Of a DNA stretch of 64,000 bases, positions 55,824 to 63,852 are shown piece by piece; the stretch's first letter is position 1, and the number at the start of each line of letters is the position of its first letter. The translations under genes were made by a program, and so were the position numbers. Origin of the DNA: Hyphomicrobiales bacterium (GTDB lineage: Bacteria > Pseudomonadota > Alphaproteobacteria > Rhizobiales > Xanthobacteraceae); NCBI GenBank assembly GCA_017305535.1, contig JAFKKN010000002.1:516687-580686 (forward strand). The letters run 5' to 3'. The notes beneath the pieces were generated by a model. That model was not told the origin of the DNA. It saw only the letters and a list, made by a program, of their open reading frames with translations, and searched no databases.

Positions 55824-55983
55824 GTTAACCTCACCTGATGCTCTGAACTTGCCGGACAAACGCGGCCGTGGGGGTGTAAATGGCGTGGCGGGGCGCGATT
55901 TGCAATCCGCCGCCATGCCGCAACCGTGGCGTCAGATGATGTCGATCCGAGCCCTGAATGCCTGCGGTCTTTTGTAGAAAATC

Positions 55984-55989
55984 ATTATA
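55984..55989 (-). promoter_or_regulatory. candidate -10 box of the thioredoxin-TPR gene
   Basis: A perfect TATAAT on the minus strand, inside an AT-rich patch (55975-56010), about 160 bases before the GTG start. No strong -35 is found at 17 bases. The rest of the 365-base gap 55824-56188 shows no gene. Confidence 0.3.
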
Positions 55990-56188
55990 TAACAATATCT
56001 TGAATGAATTTGTCCGAGCCGTGGCAGTGATCAGCCGGATACCGTCGATGGAACGTGGCCGGGCGGAAAAGCGGCAAAGATCGTCGCCATGCGGTTTATT
56101 CGCGCCGGATGCCGTCAGGCTGTTGCATTCGCAAGCCGCTTTTGGCATAGCTCTGCCGCTCGGCGGTGCGCCGCCGGAGTTCTCGGAT

Positions 56189-56263
56189 GCGGGTGTAGCT
56201 CAGGGGTAGAGCACAACCTTGCCAAGGTTGGGGTCGAGGGTTCGAATCCCTTCGCCCGCTCCA
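56189..56263 (+). tRNA. tRNA-Gly (anticodon GCC)
   Basis: A complete cloverleaf: acceptor GCGGGTG pairs with CGCCCGC, D-arm AGCTCAGGGGTAGAGC, anticodon arm around ACCTTGCCAAGGT (loop TTGCCAA, anticodon GCC), T-arm with GGTTCGAATCC, and an encoded CCA at 56261-56263. A terminator follows. Confidence 0.95.
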
Positions 56264-56295
56264 GAAACCCAAGCGCAAACACCAGCCGATCGACC

Positions 56296-56322
56296 AGCCG
56301 CCGCAAGGCGGCTTTGTCGTTT
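56296..56322 (+). terminator. intrinsic terminator of tRNA-Gly
   Basis: AGCCGCC (56296-56302) pairs with GGCGGCT (56307-56313) around a GCAA tetraloop, followed by TTGTCGTTT. It lies 33 bases beyond the CCA end. Confidence 0.6.
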
Positions 56323-56329
56323 CTGGGGC

Positions 56330-57079
56330 TCAGAGCTGGCGGGCTTCGGCGATGAAGGCGTGCTCGAAGGCCGCGAGATCGGTTTCCGGAATGTCGGACA
56401 CGGCGACATAGACGAAATCGCCGTCGCGCCAGCTTCGCAGGTGATAGCCCGCAATCGTGGTGTCGGCGGTGATGGCCTCGCGCTGCGGCAGCGCGGTGAC
56501 GCTGACGACATGGGCGGCGTGCTTGTAGATGATGGTCGGCACCGGGGTCTGGCCGATCACGTCGATGCGGCCGCCGACGAGAGTGAATCCGGCCTGTGCC
56601 AGATCGGGTACCTTCGGCGATTCAGCAACGCGAGCGGCGAACCACGGCTTTACTGTGTGACGATCCGACGACGCCACGTCGAACGACTGCGGCGCCAGCG
56701 CGCCACGGATGTGATTACCGATGATGACGCTGGCGGTTTGATCGGAAACCTGGTCGCGACCGATCAGCCACATCGGCGTGCTGCCGGCGAGCACGCCGAT
56801 CAACAGACACGCGGCCATCGCGCGCCACGGCCAGCGCTGCTGGCGTTGCGGTCGCGCGCCGGCGGCGATCTTGATGCGGGTCGCGAGATCGGCTGGCGGC
56901 GCGTCCTCGGACAATCCGCGAAGCCGCGCGCGCAGCGCCATCACCTGATCGCGCCGCTGTCGCAAATCGGCGTCGGCTGCGAGGCGTTGTTCGAATGCGC
57001 TGGTCGCCGCCGCATCGAGTTCGCCGTCGCAGTAAGCCTGCAACGTCAGGTCGTCGTTGTTCGAGGCGGACGGCATCAT
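56330..57079 (-). CDS. Anti-sigma factor of the linked ECF sigma
   Basis: A 249-residue single-span protein. The N-terminal cytoplasmic part begins MMPSASNNDDLTLQAYCDGE and lacks a clear HxxxCxxC zinc motif. A membrane helix (about 84-106, including MAACLLIGVLAGSTPMWLIG) follows, then a periplasmic part with IIYKHAAHVVSVTALPQREA. The start overlaps the sigma-factor stop, as in sigma/anti-sigma pairs. Confidence 0.88.
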   Translation of the reverse strand: MMPSASNNDDLTLQAYCDGELDAAATSAFEQRLAADADLRQRRDQVMALRARLRGLSEDAPPADLATRIKIAAGARPQRQQRWPWRAMAACLLIGVLAGSTPMWLIGRDQVSDQTASVIIGNHIRGALAPQSFDVASSDRHTVKPWFAARVAESPKVPDLAQAGFTLVGGRIDVIGQTPVPTIIYKHAAHVVSVTALPQREAITADTTIAGYHLRSWRDGDFVYVAVSDIPETDLAAFEHAFIAEARQL

Positions 57080-57654
57080 GGTCGGACCTGCCCCAGTGCG
57101 CCGATCAGCAATTGCCGCGCGCGCGACAGGCGCGACATCACGGTGCCGATCGGCAGGTTGGTGACGGAGGCGATCTCGCGATAACTCAATTCGTGCATCT
57201 CGCGCAGAACGACGATTTCGCGAAACAGCGCCGGCAGCGCCGCGAGCGCCTTGCGTACTTCCTCGGCGGTGGCATTGAGAATGGCGATATCCTCGGGCGT
57301 CTTGTCTTGGCGACCGGAGGCCGCGTCGCGATCGAGGCTCTCGCGGTCGGCTTCGCCGAGTTCTTCCGCGAAGACGACGTCCTTCGGCTTGTTCTTCATC
57401 AGCCAGCTATAGGCGGTGTTGCGCACGATGGTCAGGCTCCATGCGCGTGGATTGATCACGTCCGACGTGCCGATAGCGCGAAAGGCGCGCATCGCGGCTT
57501 CCTGCACCACGTCGTCGGCGTCGCTTGCGTTTCCGGTCAGCCAGCGCGCGAGACGATAAGCCTCCTGAAGATGCGGCAGGAAGACTTCATCGAACAACGC
57601 GCTGTCGTCGCTGGTCCGCACGATGATTTTCGTTACCTCGATGCGCCCGGACAA
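57076..57654 (-). CDS. ECF RNA polymerase sigma factor
   Basis: A 192-residue (or 181-residue) sigma factor: sigma-2 (LPHLQEAYRLARWLTGNASD, ADDVVQEAAMRAFRAIG) and sigma-4 (ALPALFREIVVLREMHELSY, REIASVTNLPIGTVMSRLSR). The start is uncertain: TTG at 57654 has no Shine-Dalgarno, and GTG at 57621 has GAGG 14 bases ahead; no in-frame ATG is suitable. It is encoded between the anti-sigma gene and the cupredoxin gene. Confidence 0.9.
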   Translation of the reverse strand: MSGRIEVTKIIVRTSDDSALFDEVFLPHLQEAYRLARWLTGNASDADDVVQEAAMRAFRAIGTSDVINPRAWSLTIVRNTAYSWLMKNKPKDVVFAEELGEADRESLDRDAASGRQDKTPEDIAILNATAEEVRKALAALPALFREIVVLREMHELSYREIASVTNLPIGTVMSRLSRARQLLIGALGQVRP

Positions 57655-57682
57655 TTCGAATGCCGGCTTCCGTGTAGCACAT

Positions 57683-57713
57683 TCGCGAGCCGTCCGCGCG
57701 GAACGGCTCGCGA
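57683..57713 (-). other. 11-bp hairpin between the cupredoxin and sigma genes
   Basis: TCGCGAGCCGT (57683-57693) pairs perfectly with ACGGCTCGCGA (57703-57713) around a 9-base loop. No T-run follows on the minus strand, so it may attenuate or protect rather than terminate. Confidence 0.55.
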
Positions 57714-57718
57714 TTTGC

Positions 57719-58099
57719 TCACGGGGTCACGATCACTTTTCCGGTCATGTGCGGATGCAGGCCGCAGAAATACGCGAAGGTGCCGGCGGTCTTGAACGTA
57801 AAAGTGAAACTCTCGTTGGTGTCGAGTGCGGCCGAACGAAACGCCTTGTCGGTGGCGACGACGGAATGCGGAATGTCATCGTGGTTGGTCCATGTGACGG
57901 TCGTTCCCGACGGCACCGTGAGGTTCGCGGGGCCGAAGGTGAAGTTGTCGATGGTGATGGCTGCCGGCGCCTCCGTCGCCGCGAGCACCTGCCGCGCGGC
58001 GAGGATGCCGGTGCCGAGGCCTGTCGCAATCGCCAGAGCGACGGCGAGACGGAAGTTGCGGGCGGATGGTCGTGAGTCGTGATGAGGCAGCGATGTCAT
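57719..58099 (-). CDS. Cupredoxin-domain (plastocyanin/amicyanin-like) protein
   Basis: A 126-residue exported copper protein: a signal peptide (ARNFRLAVALAIATGLGTGI, cleavage near VLAATEA) and a type-1 copper site of His78 (DDIPHSV), Cys112, His115 and Met118 (FCGLHPHM). It could carry electrons or bind copper in the periplasm. It starts 15 bases after the phosphoesterase stop. Confidence 0.92.
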   Translation of the reverse strand: MTSLPHHDSRPSARNFRLAVALAIATGLGTGILAARQVLAATEAPAAITIDNFTFGPANLTVPSGTTVTWTNHDDIPHSVVATDKAFRSAALDTNESFTFTFKTAGTFAYFCGLHPHMTGKVIVTP

Positions 58100-58114
58100 G
58101 GCGATGAAGTCCGA

Positions 58115-59074
58115 TTACTTGTCGAGGGTCGAATCGACGATGGCGAGCGGCGTGCCGGTCTGGCGCACCGTCACCGACGACAGGCCGAGCATGCTGCGCA
58201 GCTTTTCCGCCGGCACTACCATCGGACCGGGCGCGGGCGCCGATCCGGGCGCGGGCTGCGGGAACGCGGTCGACAGCGCGGTGTGGAAGGTCATGTTGCC
58301 TTCGACCTTCTGCGCGAGCTGATGGATGTGTCCGTTGAGCACGGTGACCGAGCCGAACCGTTTCAGCAGCGCCAGTGCGCGCCCGCCGTCGTCGGTGCCC
58401 CAGCCCCATTGTTCGTAAAGGACGTATAAGGGGATATGCGCGAACACCACGATCGGCGTGCTGTTGCTCTTGTCGCGCAGGTCGTCCTCGAGCCATGCCA
58501 GTTGTTCGGCACCGAGATTGCCGAGGCCGCCGCTCTTGAGATCGACGACGTTGACGAGCCCGATGAAGTGGACGCCGTGATCGTCGAAGCTGTACCAGCC
58601 CGCGCCCCTCGCTCCCTTGCCGTACCGGTCGAGATAGGCCTGGCCGCGTGCTTCATCGATGATGTCGTGTTCGCCGGGGACGTAATGCATCTGTAGGCTC
58701 GTTTCACCGAACACCTGATCGGCGTTGTCGAACTCGGCGGGCTTCGACAGGTGGGTGATGTCGCCGGTGTGAATGATGAAGGACGGCTTCACCGCCAATG
58801 CCCTCACTTTGGCTACGGCTTCGCGCAGTGTCGCGAGCGCGTCGGGATTGGCGGCCTTGTTGAAGCCGATGTGACTGTCGCTCATTTGCAGGAAGCTGAA
58901 GCCGGTGCCGGTCGCGGCCGTCGTTTCGGCCCTGGCTTCACCGAGCAGGCCGCGCGCCACCGGGACGCCGCCGCTCATGGTCCAGAGCACGCCGGTTCCG
59001 GCCCACACCATGCATTCGAGGGCGTGGCGGCGGGTCACGTGCGTATCATCGGGGTCGTGTGGTTTGTCTGTCAT
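58115..59074 (-). CDS. Metallophosphoesterase with a Tat-like leader
   Basis: A 319-residue calcineurin-like phosphoesterase: motifs FLQMSDSHIGF, IIHTGDITH, VPGEHDII and NGHIHQL. A twin-arginine-like N-terminus (THVTRRHALECMVWAGTGVL) suggests export. The substrate is unknown. ATG at 59074 is chosen; the longer frame to 59143 has no features. It heads the sigma/anti-sigma/cupredoxin unit. Confidence 0.9.
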   Translation of the reverse strand: MTDKPHDPDDTHVTRRHALECMVWAGTGVLWTMSGGVPVARGLLGEARAETTAATGTGFSFLQMSDSHIGFNKAANPDALATLREAVAKVRALAVKPSFIIHTGDITHLSKPAEFDNADQVFGETSLQMHYVPGEHDIIDEARGQAYLDRYGKGARGAGWYSFDDHGVHFIGLVNVVDLKSGGLGNLGAEQLAWLEDDLRDKSNSTPIVVFAHIPLYVLYEQWGWGTDDGGRALALLKRFGSVTVLNGHIHQLAQKVEGNMTFHTALSTAFPQPAPGSAPAPGPMVVPAEKLRSMLGLSSVTVRQTGTPLAIVDSTLDK

Positions 59075-59273
59075 GGCGAGGCTCCATCGCAGGTGCGTTG
59101 CATGCGGAGGAGACTCGGGGTGCGCCGGGTTTATTCCCGGCATTCGTGATTGATTCGAATTGTTGGTAAAATCGCCGTGACGACGGTGGAACGCGGCGGC
59201 TTCCTCGCCAGTGGCGAATGTGCAATTCTTCCGTTGTCACGCGGATGTCAGCCGCCGCTGCGGAGGCCGTCAG

Positions 59274-61511
59274 ATGGGCCGCAAGATCATCCTGTTGTCC
59301 GACGGCACCGGCAACTCCGCCGCCAAGGTGTGGCGCACCAATGTCTGGCGCACTTTCGAGGCGCTCGATCTCGCGGGCTCCGATCAGGTCGCGTTTTATG
59401 ATGACGGCGTCGGCACCTCGTCGTTCAAGCCGCTGGCGATCCTCGGCGGCGCGTTCGGAATCGGCCTCAAGCGCAACGTCATCGACATTTACAAGTTCGC
59501 CTGCCGTAACTGGCGCGACGACAGCGACGAATTGTTCGGCTTCGGCTTCAGCCGCGGCGCGTTCACCATTCGCGTGGTGATGGGGCTGATCCTCAATCAA
59601 GGCCTTGTCTCTGCGGACAGCGAACGCGAACTCGACCGCAAGGCGCACGCCGCCTATCGCGCCTATCGCCGCGAGCGCTATCACACCTTTTGGCATATCG
59701 AGAAACCGCTGCGCGCGCTGCGCGACATGCTGTTGCCGCGCTACGACAAGGCCGACAATCGCACCGTCAACCGTATCCGCTTCATCGGCGTCTGGGATAC
59801 GGTTGCCGCTTACGGCCTGCCGCTGGACGAGATGACGCGCGGCGTCAGCCGCTGGATCTGGCCGCTGGAATTGCCCAATCACCGGCTCGATCTCGCACGC
59901 GTGGCGCGCGCCTGTCAGGCGCTCTCATTGGACGAGCCGCGCACCACCTTCCATCCGGAATTGTGGGACGAGCGCGGCACCACGCCGCTCGCGCCGCGCG
60001 CCGATGGCCAACGTCACATCGAAGACGAGCAGATCAGCCAGGTGTGGTTTGCCGGCGTGCATTCCAATGTCGGCGGCGGTTATCCCGACGATGCGCTGGC
60101 CTACATTCCGCTGGTCTGGATGATGACGGAGGCGCAGCGTTGCGGTCTGCGTTTCAAGTCGGATCGTGGCACGCCCCCGGCCGATCCCGACAGTTTCAAG
60201 AACGCCATCTCGATGTGCGACAAGGATGGGCGTTTGTACGATCCGCGCAAGGGGCTCGGCGGCTATTATCGCTACGGCCCGCGCAAGTTGATCGAACTCT
60301 GCAACTATCGCTTCTCGAAGAACGATGAAGTGGTGGTCGCGCGGCCGAAAATTCACGCCAGCGCATTCAAGCGCATCGCCAGCCGTTCGCAGGACTACGC
60401 GCCGGTCGGGCTGCCCGACGCCTACGATGTCGTGACCGAGGACGGCGTGGTGCTGACGCCGGATCAATACGGCCTCGAAAGCAGCGTCGAGGCGGCGTCG
60501 CGCGCCAAGTCGCAGGAGCACGTCTGGAACGAGATCTGGAAGCGCCGGCTGGTCTATTTCGCCACCGTCGGCGCAACCGCATGGCTGTTGCTCTATCCGC
60601 TGGCGCGCTCGTTGCCGGCGGCGGACGAATACACCAGCCCGATCCGCTGGGTGTCGGACATTATCCGCGTGGTCGGCGGCTTTCTGCCGGGCTTCGCGCA
60701 GACCTGGATCAACGCTTATGCGCGCAGCCCTGTGCAGTTCCTTGCGCTGCTGGCGCTGGCAATCGTCCTGACATGGTGGGGCTCCCGGCTTGCGATCCGC
60801 ATCACCGATTCGATGAATGCCATCTGGCAACGAATGTCGTCAGCGCCGATCGGCTTGCCGACCAACTGGATCTACCGGCTGCGGTCGAGCCGGGCCTATG
60901 TCTGGTTTCATCAACAGTTGAAGCGCCGCTGGGCGCCAACGCTTTTCGCGATGTTGTTTGTTTACCTCGGCGTCACCTTCGGCAGCCATCTGCTCTATAA
61001 TGTGCAGGACGTCGCCGGTTTCACTTGCGATGAAAGTCCGAAGGCGCACGGGCTCGCGCGCGGCGAGGAGGCAACGTTCGACTTCGCGACCTCGCATTTG
61101 TGCGCCGGCACCGGTCTCGCGGTGGATGGATTCGGCGCGCGCTATCGCGTCGAGGTTGAGATCACCGCGCCGTGGTACGACGGCGATATCCCGTCACCGC
61201 TCGGTGGCTTCTACACCACCGATGCGCCGCGCTGGTCGCAACGCGCGTGGCTGTTGCTTGGTGTGCCGCTGCGCCGCGAATTGACGCGGCCATGGTTCCG
61301 GCTGGTGCTACGCTATGGCGCGACCGGCGGCGAGGAGGTGTTCCTCGATCCGGACCCCGAGAACGGCAAGGTCGAAACCGTGATCCGGCCAACGCGGAGC
61401 GGCGAACTTTTTATCTTCGTCAACGACGCGGTGATCGGCATCCCGCGCTGGTACGATGCGTTCTATCGCAACAACGCCGGCACCGCACGACTGACCGTGA
61501 AGCGGCTATAA
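59274..61511 (+). CDS. DUF2235 domain protein with C-terminal membrane segments
   Basis: A 745-residue protein with an N-terminal alpha/beta-hydrolase-type DUF2235 domain: MGRKIILLSDGTGNSAAKVW, the nucleophile elbow GFGFSRGAF (Ser93), FIGVWDTVAAYGLPL and AGVHSNVGGGYPD. DUF2235 occurs in T6SS phospholipase effectors (Tle1) and in housekeeping homologues. Here the C-terminal half has membrane segments (RLVYFATVGATAWLLLYPLA, FLALLALAIVLTWWG, LFAMLFVYLGVTFGSHLLY). No T6SS genes are near. ATG at 59274 with GGAGG is the likely start; one at 59211 is upstream. Confidence 0.85.
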   Translation: MGRKIILLSDGTGNSAAKVWRTNVWRTFEALDLAGSDQVAFYDDGVGTSSFKPLAILGGAFGIGLKRNVIDIYKFACRNWRDDSDELFGFGFSRGAFTIRVVMGLILNQGLVSADSERELDRKAHAAYRAYRRERYHTFWHIEKPLRALRDMLLPRYDKADNRTVNRIRFIGVWDTVAAYGLPLDEMTRGVSRWIWPLELPNHRLDLARVARACQALSLDEPRTTFHPELWDERGTTPLAPRADGQRHIEDEQISQVWFAGVHSNVGGGYPDDALAYIPLVWMMTEAQRCGLRFKSDRGTPPADPDSFKNAISMCDKDGRLYDPRKGLGGYYRYGPRKLIELCNYRFSKNDEVVVARPKIHASAFKRIASRSQDYAPVGLPDAYDVVTEDGVVLTPDQYGLESSVEAASRAKSQEHVWNEIWKRRLVYFATVGATAWLLLYPLARSLPAADEYTSPIRWVSDIIRVVGGFLPGFAQTWINAYARSPVQFLALLALAIVLTWWGSRLAIRITDSMNAIWQRMSSAPIGLPTNWIYRLRSSRAYVWFHQQLKRRWAPTLFAMLFVYLGVTFGSHLLYNVQDVAGFTCDESPKAHGLARGEEATFDFATSHLCAGTGLAVDGFGARYRVEVEITAPWYDGDIPSPLGGFYTTDAPRWSQRAWLLLGVPLRRELTRPWFRLVLRYGATGGEEVFLDPDPENGKVETVIRPTRSGELFIFVNDAVIGIPRWYDAFYRNNAGTARLTVKRL

Positions 61512-61780
61512 CGCGGCCGTCGTTGTGCGATGCACGCGGACGCAATGCGATTCAAATGCACTGCATCGTCTGCACTGCATCGTCGATATACGGGTGCATG
61601 TCTTTCGAGATGTTTTGTTCTGCCAGCATCGCGCTAAACGCGCTTCTCCGTTCCGATGAATATGATACCGTCCCGGCCACTCGCATGATCTCGCAGGCGC
61701 CAAATCTATCGCGTGACGATGTGACTTGGCGACATATCGACAATAACAATGGTCACAACATTGATTCAGGGAGGGACGCG

Positions 61781-63052
61781 ATGAAGTCAGCAATCGCAGG
61801 ATCGGTTCTGGCGCTGGCGACGGTGTTGTCGTTCGGCGGCGCGCCGCAGGCGACCGCGGCGGACGGCTTGAAGAGCTATCAATCCGGCACCAAGGAATTC
61901 TGGACCCATCCGCCGGACGACTGGTTCCTCGGCGACGAGACCGAAGCGCAGAAGGGCCTCGCGCCGCCGTCCGGCCCGCCGACCGGCATGTCGGATGCGG
62001 AAATCGCCGCGGCGTTGAAGAAGATCAAGCTGCCGAAGGGATTCAAGATCGAGCCTTATGCAACCGGCGTGCTGGCGGCGCGGCAGATGGCGTGGGGCGA
62101 CAAGGGCACCTTGTTCGTCGGCTCGTTCGGCCTCGGCAACGTCTATGCGATCACCGACAAGGACGGCAAGAAAGAGGTCAAGACCATCCTCAAGGGCCTC
62201 AAGATGCCGACCGGGCTCGCTTATCTCAACGGCGCGCTCTACGTGGTCGATATCAACAAGATCATGCGCTACGACAATCCGGAAGCCAATCTCGACAAGA
62301 TGCCGGAGCCAAAAGTCGTCTATGACGACATGCCGTCTTATGCCGCGCATGGCTGGAAATACATCGCGGTCGACAAGGACGGGTGGTTCTACATTCCGCT
62401 CGGCCCGCCGTTCAACATCGGCCTGCCGCCGACCAGCGTGTCGCAGATTCGCCGCGTCGATCCCAAGACCGGCAATGCCGAACTGGTCGCGCTCGGCGTG
62501 CGCAACAGCGTCGGCGGCGATGTCGATCCGCGCTCCGGCAAGTACTGGTTCACCGAGAATGCACGCGATTGGCTCGGCGATAACTCACCGTCCGACAAGC
62601 TCAATATGATCTCGCGGCTGGGCGAGCACTTCGGCTATCCGTATTGCCACCAGGGTGACATTCCGGACCCGAAATTCGCCATGGGTCACAAGTGTTCGGA
62701 GTTCACGCCGCCGATCGTCAAGCTCGGCGACCACGTCGCACCGCTCGGCATGAAGTTCTATACCGGCAGCATGTTCCCGGCGGAGTACAAGAACAACATC
62801 CTGATCGCCGAACACGGCTCGTGGAACCGGCATCAGTATCAGGGCGCGCGGATCGTACGGGTGATCGTCGGACCGGACGGCAAGAACCCGAAGACCGAAG
62901 TGTTCGCGTCGGGATGGATCGAGGGCAAGCAGACCTATCTCGGCCGGCCCGCCGATGTCATCCAGGCCAAGGACGGCTCGATCCTGATCGCCGACGACTG
63001 GGCCGGTGCGATCTATCGCATCAGCTACGACAAGGCAGAGGCGAAGAAGTAA
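61781..63052 (+). CDS. PQQ-type sugar/sorbosone dehydrogenase-like protein (beta-propeller)
   Basis: A 423-residue exported protein: signal peptide MKSAIAGSVLALATVLSFGG with AGP near APQATAA, then a beta-propeller. Family motifs are GLKMPTGLAYLNGALYVVDI, DLGDNSP-like repeats and the C-terminal AEHGSWNRHQYQGARIVRV and DDWAGAIYRISYD. The sorbosone/glucose dehydrogenase family binds PQQ, but the binding residues cannot be proved. A diheme cytochrome c is encoded next. ATG at 61781 has GGGAGG ahead. Confidence 0.88.
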   Translation: MKSAIAGSVLALATVLSFGGAPQATAADGLKSYQSGTKEFWTHPPDDWFLGDETEAQKGLAPPSGPPTGMSDAEIAAALKKIKLPKGFKIEPYATGVLAARQMAWGDKGTLFVGSFGLGNVYAITDKDGKKEVKTILKGLKMPTGLAYLNGALYVVDINKIMRYDNPEANLDKMPEPKVVYDDMPSYAAHGWKYIAVDKDGWFYIPLGPPFNIGLPPTSVSQIRRVDPKTGNAELVALGVRNSVGGDVDPRSGKYWFTENARDWLGDNSPSDKLNMISRLGEHFGYPYCHQGDIPDPKFAMGHKCSEFTPPIVKLGDHVAPLGMKFYTGSMFPAEYKNNILIAEHGSWNRHQYQGARIVRVIVGPDGKNPKTEVFASGWIEGKQTYLGRPADVIQAKDGSILIADDWAGAIYRISYDKAEAKK

Positions 63053-63082
63053 GCCGTCGATCACTGGCGGGACACCAAATCC

Positions 63083-63203
63083 CGTCATTGCGAGGAGCGC
63101 AAGCGACGAAGCAATCCAGACTTTCTTTCGTAAAGACTGGATTGCTTCGCGGAGCCTGTGCTCGGACAGCGTGAAGCGCTGATCCGGGTGCTCGCAATGA
63201 CGG
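63083..63203. repeat. intergenic repeat of the ATTGCGAGGAGCG type
   Basis: Opens CGTCATTGCGAGGAGCGCAA, with inverted AAGCAATCC/GGATTGCTT arms, and closes TGCTCGCAATGACGG. Related to 52669-52745. It lies just upstream of the cytochrome c start. Confidence 0.8.
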
Positions 63204-63220
63204 TGGAGGTACGTATTCGT

Positions 63221-63799
63221 ATGCGGATTGTTTGTCTTGCGGCGACGATCATTTTGGTTCTATCCGGATCATCGGCTCTCGCCGCCGATGTCGCCGCCGG
63301 CAAGGCCAAGGCGGAGATGTGCGTTGCCTGCCACGGCGAGAACGGCATCTCGCAGATGGAGAACACGCCGTCGCTGGCGGGGCAGCCGGATCAGTTCATT
63401 CAATGGCAGCTAGTGTTCTTCCGTGGCGGCGCGCGCAAGAGCGATGTCATGACGCCGATGGCGGAGCCGCTGAGCAATGACGACATTCGCGACCTCGGCG
63501 CTTATTTCGCCTCGCTGACACCGCCGAAGGGCGCGGCCGAGGACAATCCCGACCTGTCGAAGAAAGGCGAAATGGCCGCCAAAGGCCGCCGTTGCGCGTC
63601 ATGCCACACCGACAGCTATGCCGGCACCAAGGCGGTGGCCCGCATCGCCGGCCAGCGCGAGGATTATTTGCTCAAGGCGCTGCGTGACTATAAATCCGGC
63701 GTGCGCTCGGGCGGCGGCGGTGCGGCGATGGCCGACGTCGCCTATCCGCTCAGCGAAGAAGAAATCACCGCGCTGGCGCATTATTTGTCGCGGCTGTGA
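63221..63799 (+). CDS. Diheme cytochrome c
   Basis: A 192-residue periplasmic cytochrome: signal peptide MRIVCLAATIILVLSGSSAL, then two haem motifs, CVACH at 34-38 and CASCH at 125-129. Likely axial Met ligands are in MTPMAEPL (Met80 region) and AMADVAYPL. It resembles cytochrome c4/c5-type diheme proteins and follows the sugar-dehydrogenase-like gene, so it may accept its electrons. ATG at 63221 has GGAGGT 10 bases ahead. Confidence 0.93.
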   Translation: MRIVCLAATIILVLSGSSALAADVAAGKAKAEMCVACHGENGISQMENTPSLAGQPDQFIQWQLVFFRGGARKSDVMTPMAEPLSNDDIRDLGAYFASLTPPKGAAEDNPDLSKKGEMAAKGRRCASCHTDSYAGTKAVARIAGQREDYLLKALRDYKSGVRSGGGGAAMADVAYPLSEEEITALAHYLSRL

Positions 63800-63852
63800 A
63801 GGGATGTCAGCTTCAACGTTCAGTCGTTTTCGTTGCGGTCATGGTCGGGCAT

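Noticed and set aside
59274..61511. Type VI secretion effector assignment
   Set aside because: The DUF2235 gene has no VgrG, Hcp, PAAR or immunity gene nearby, so the effector role is not supported.
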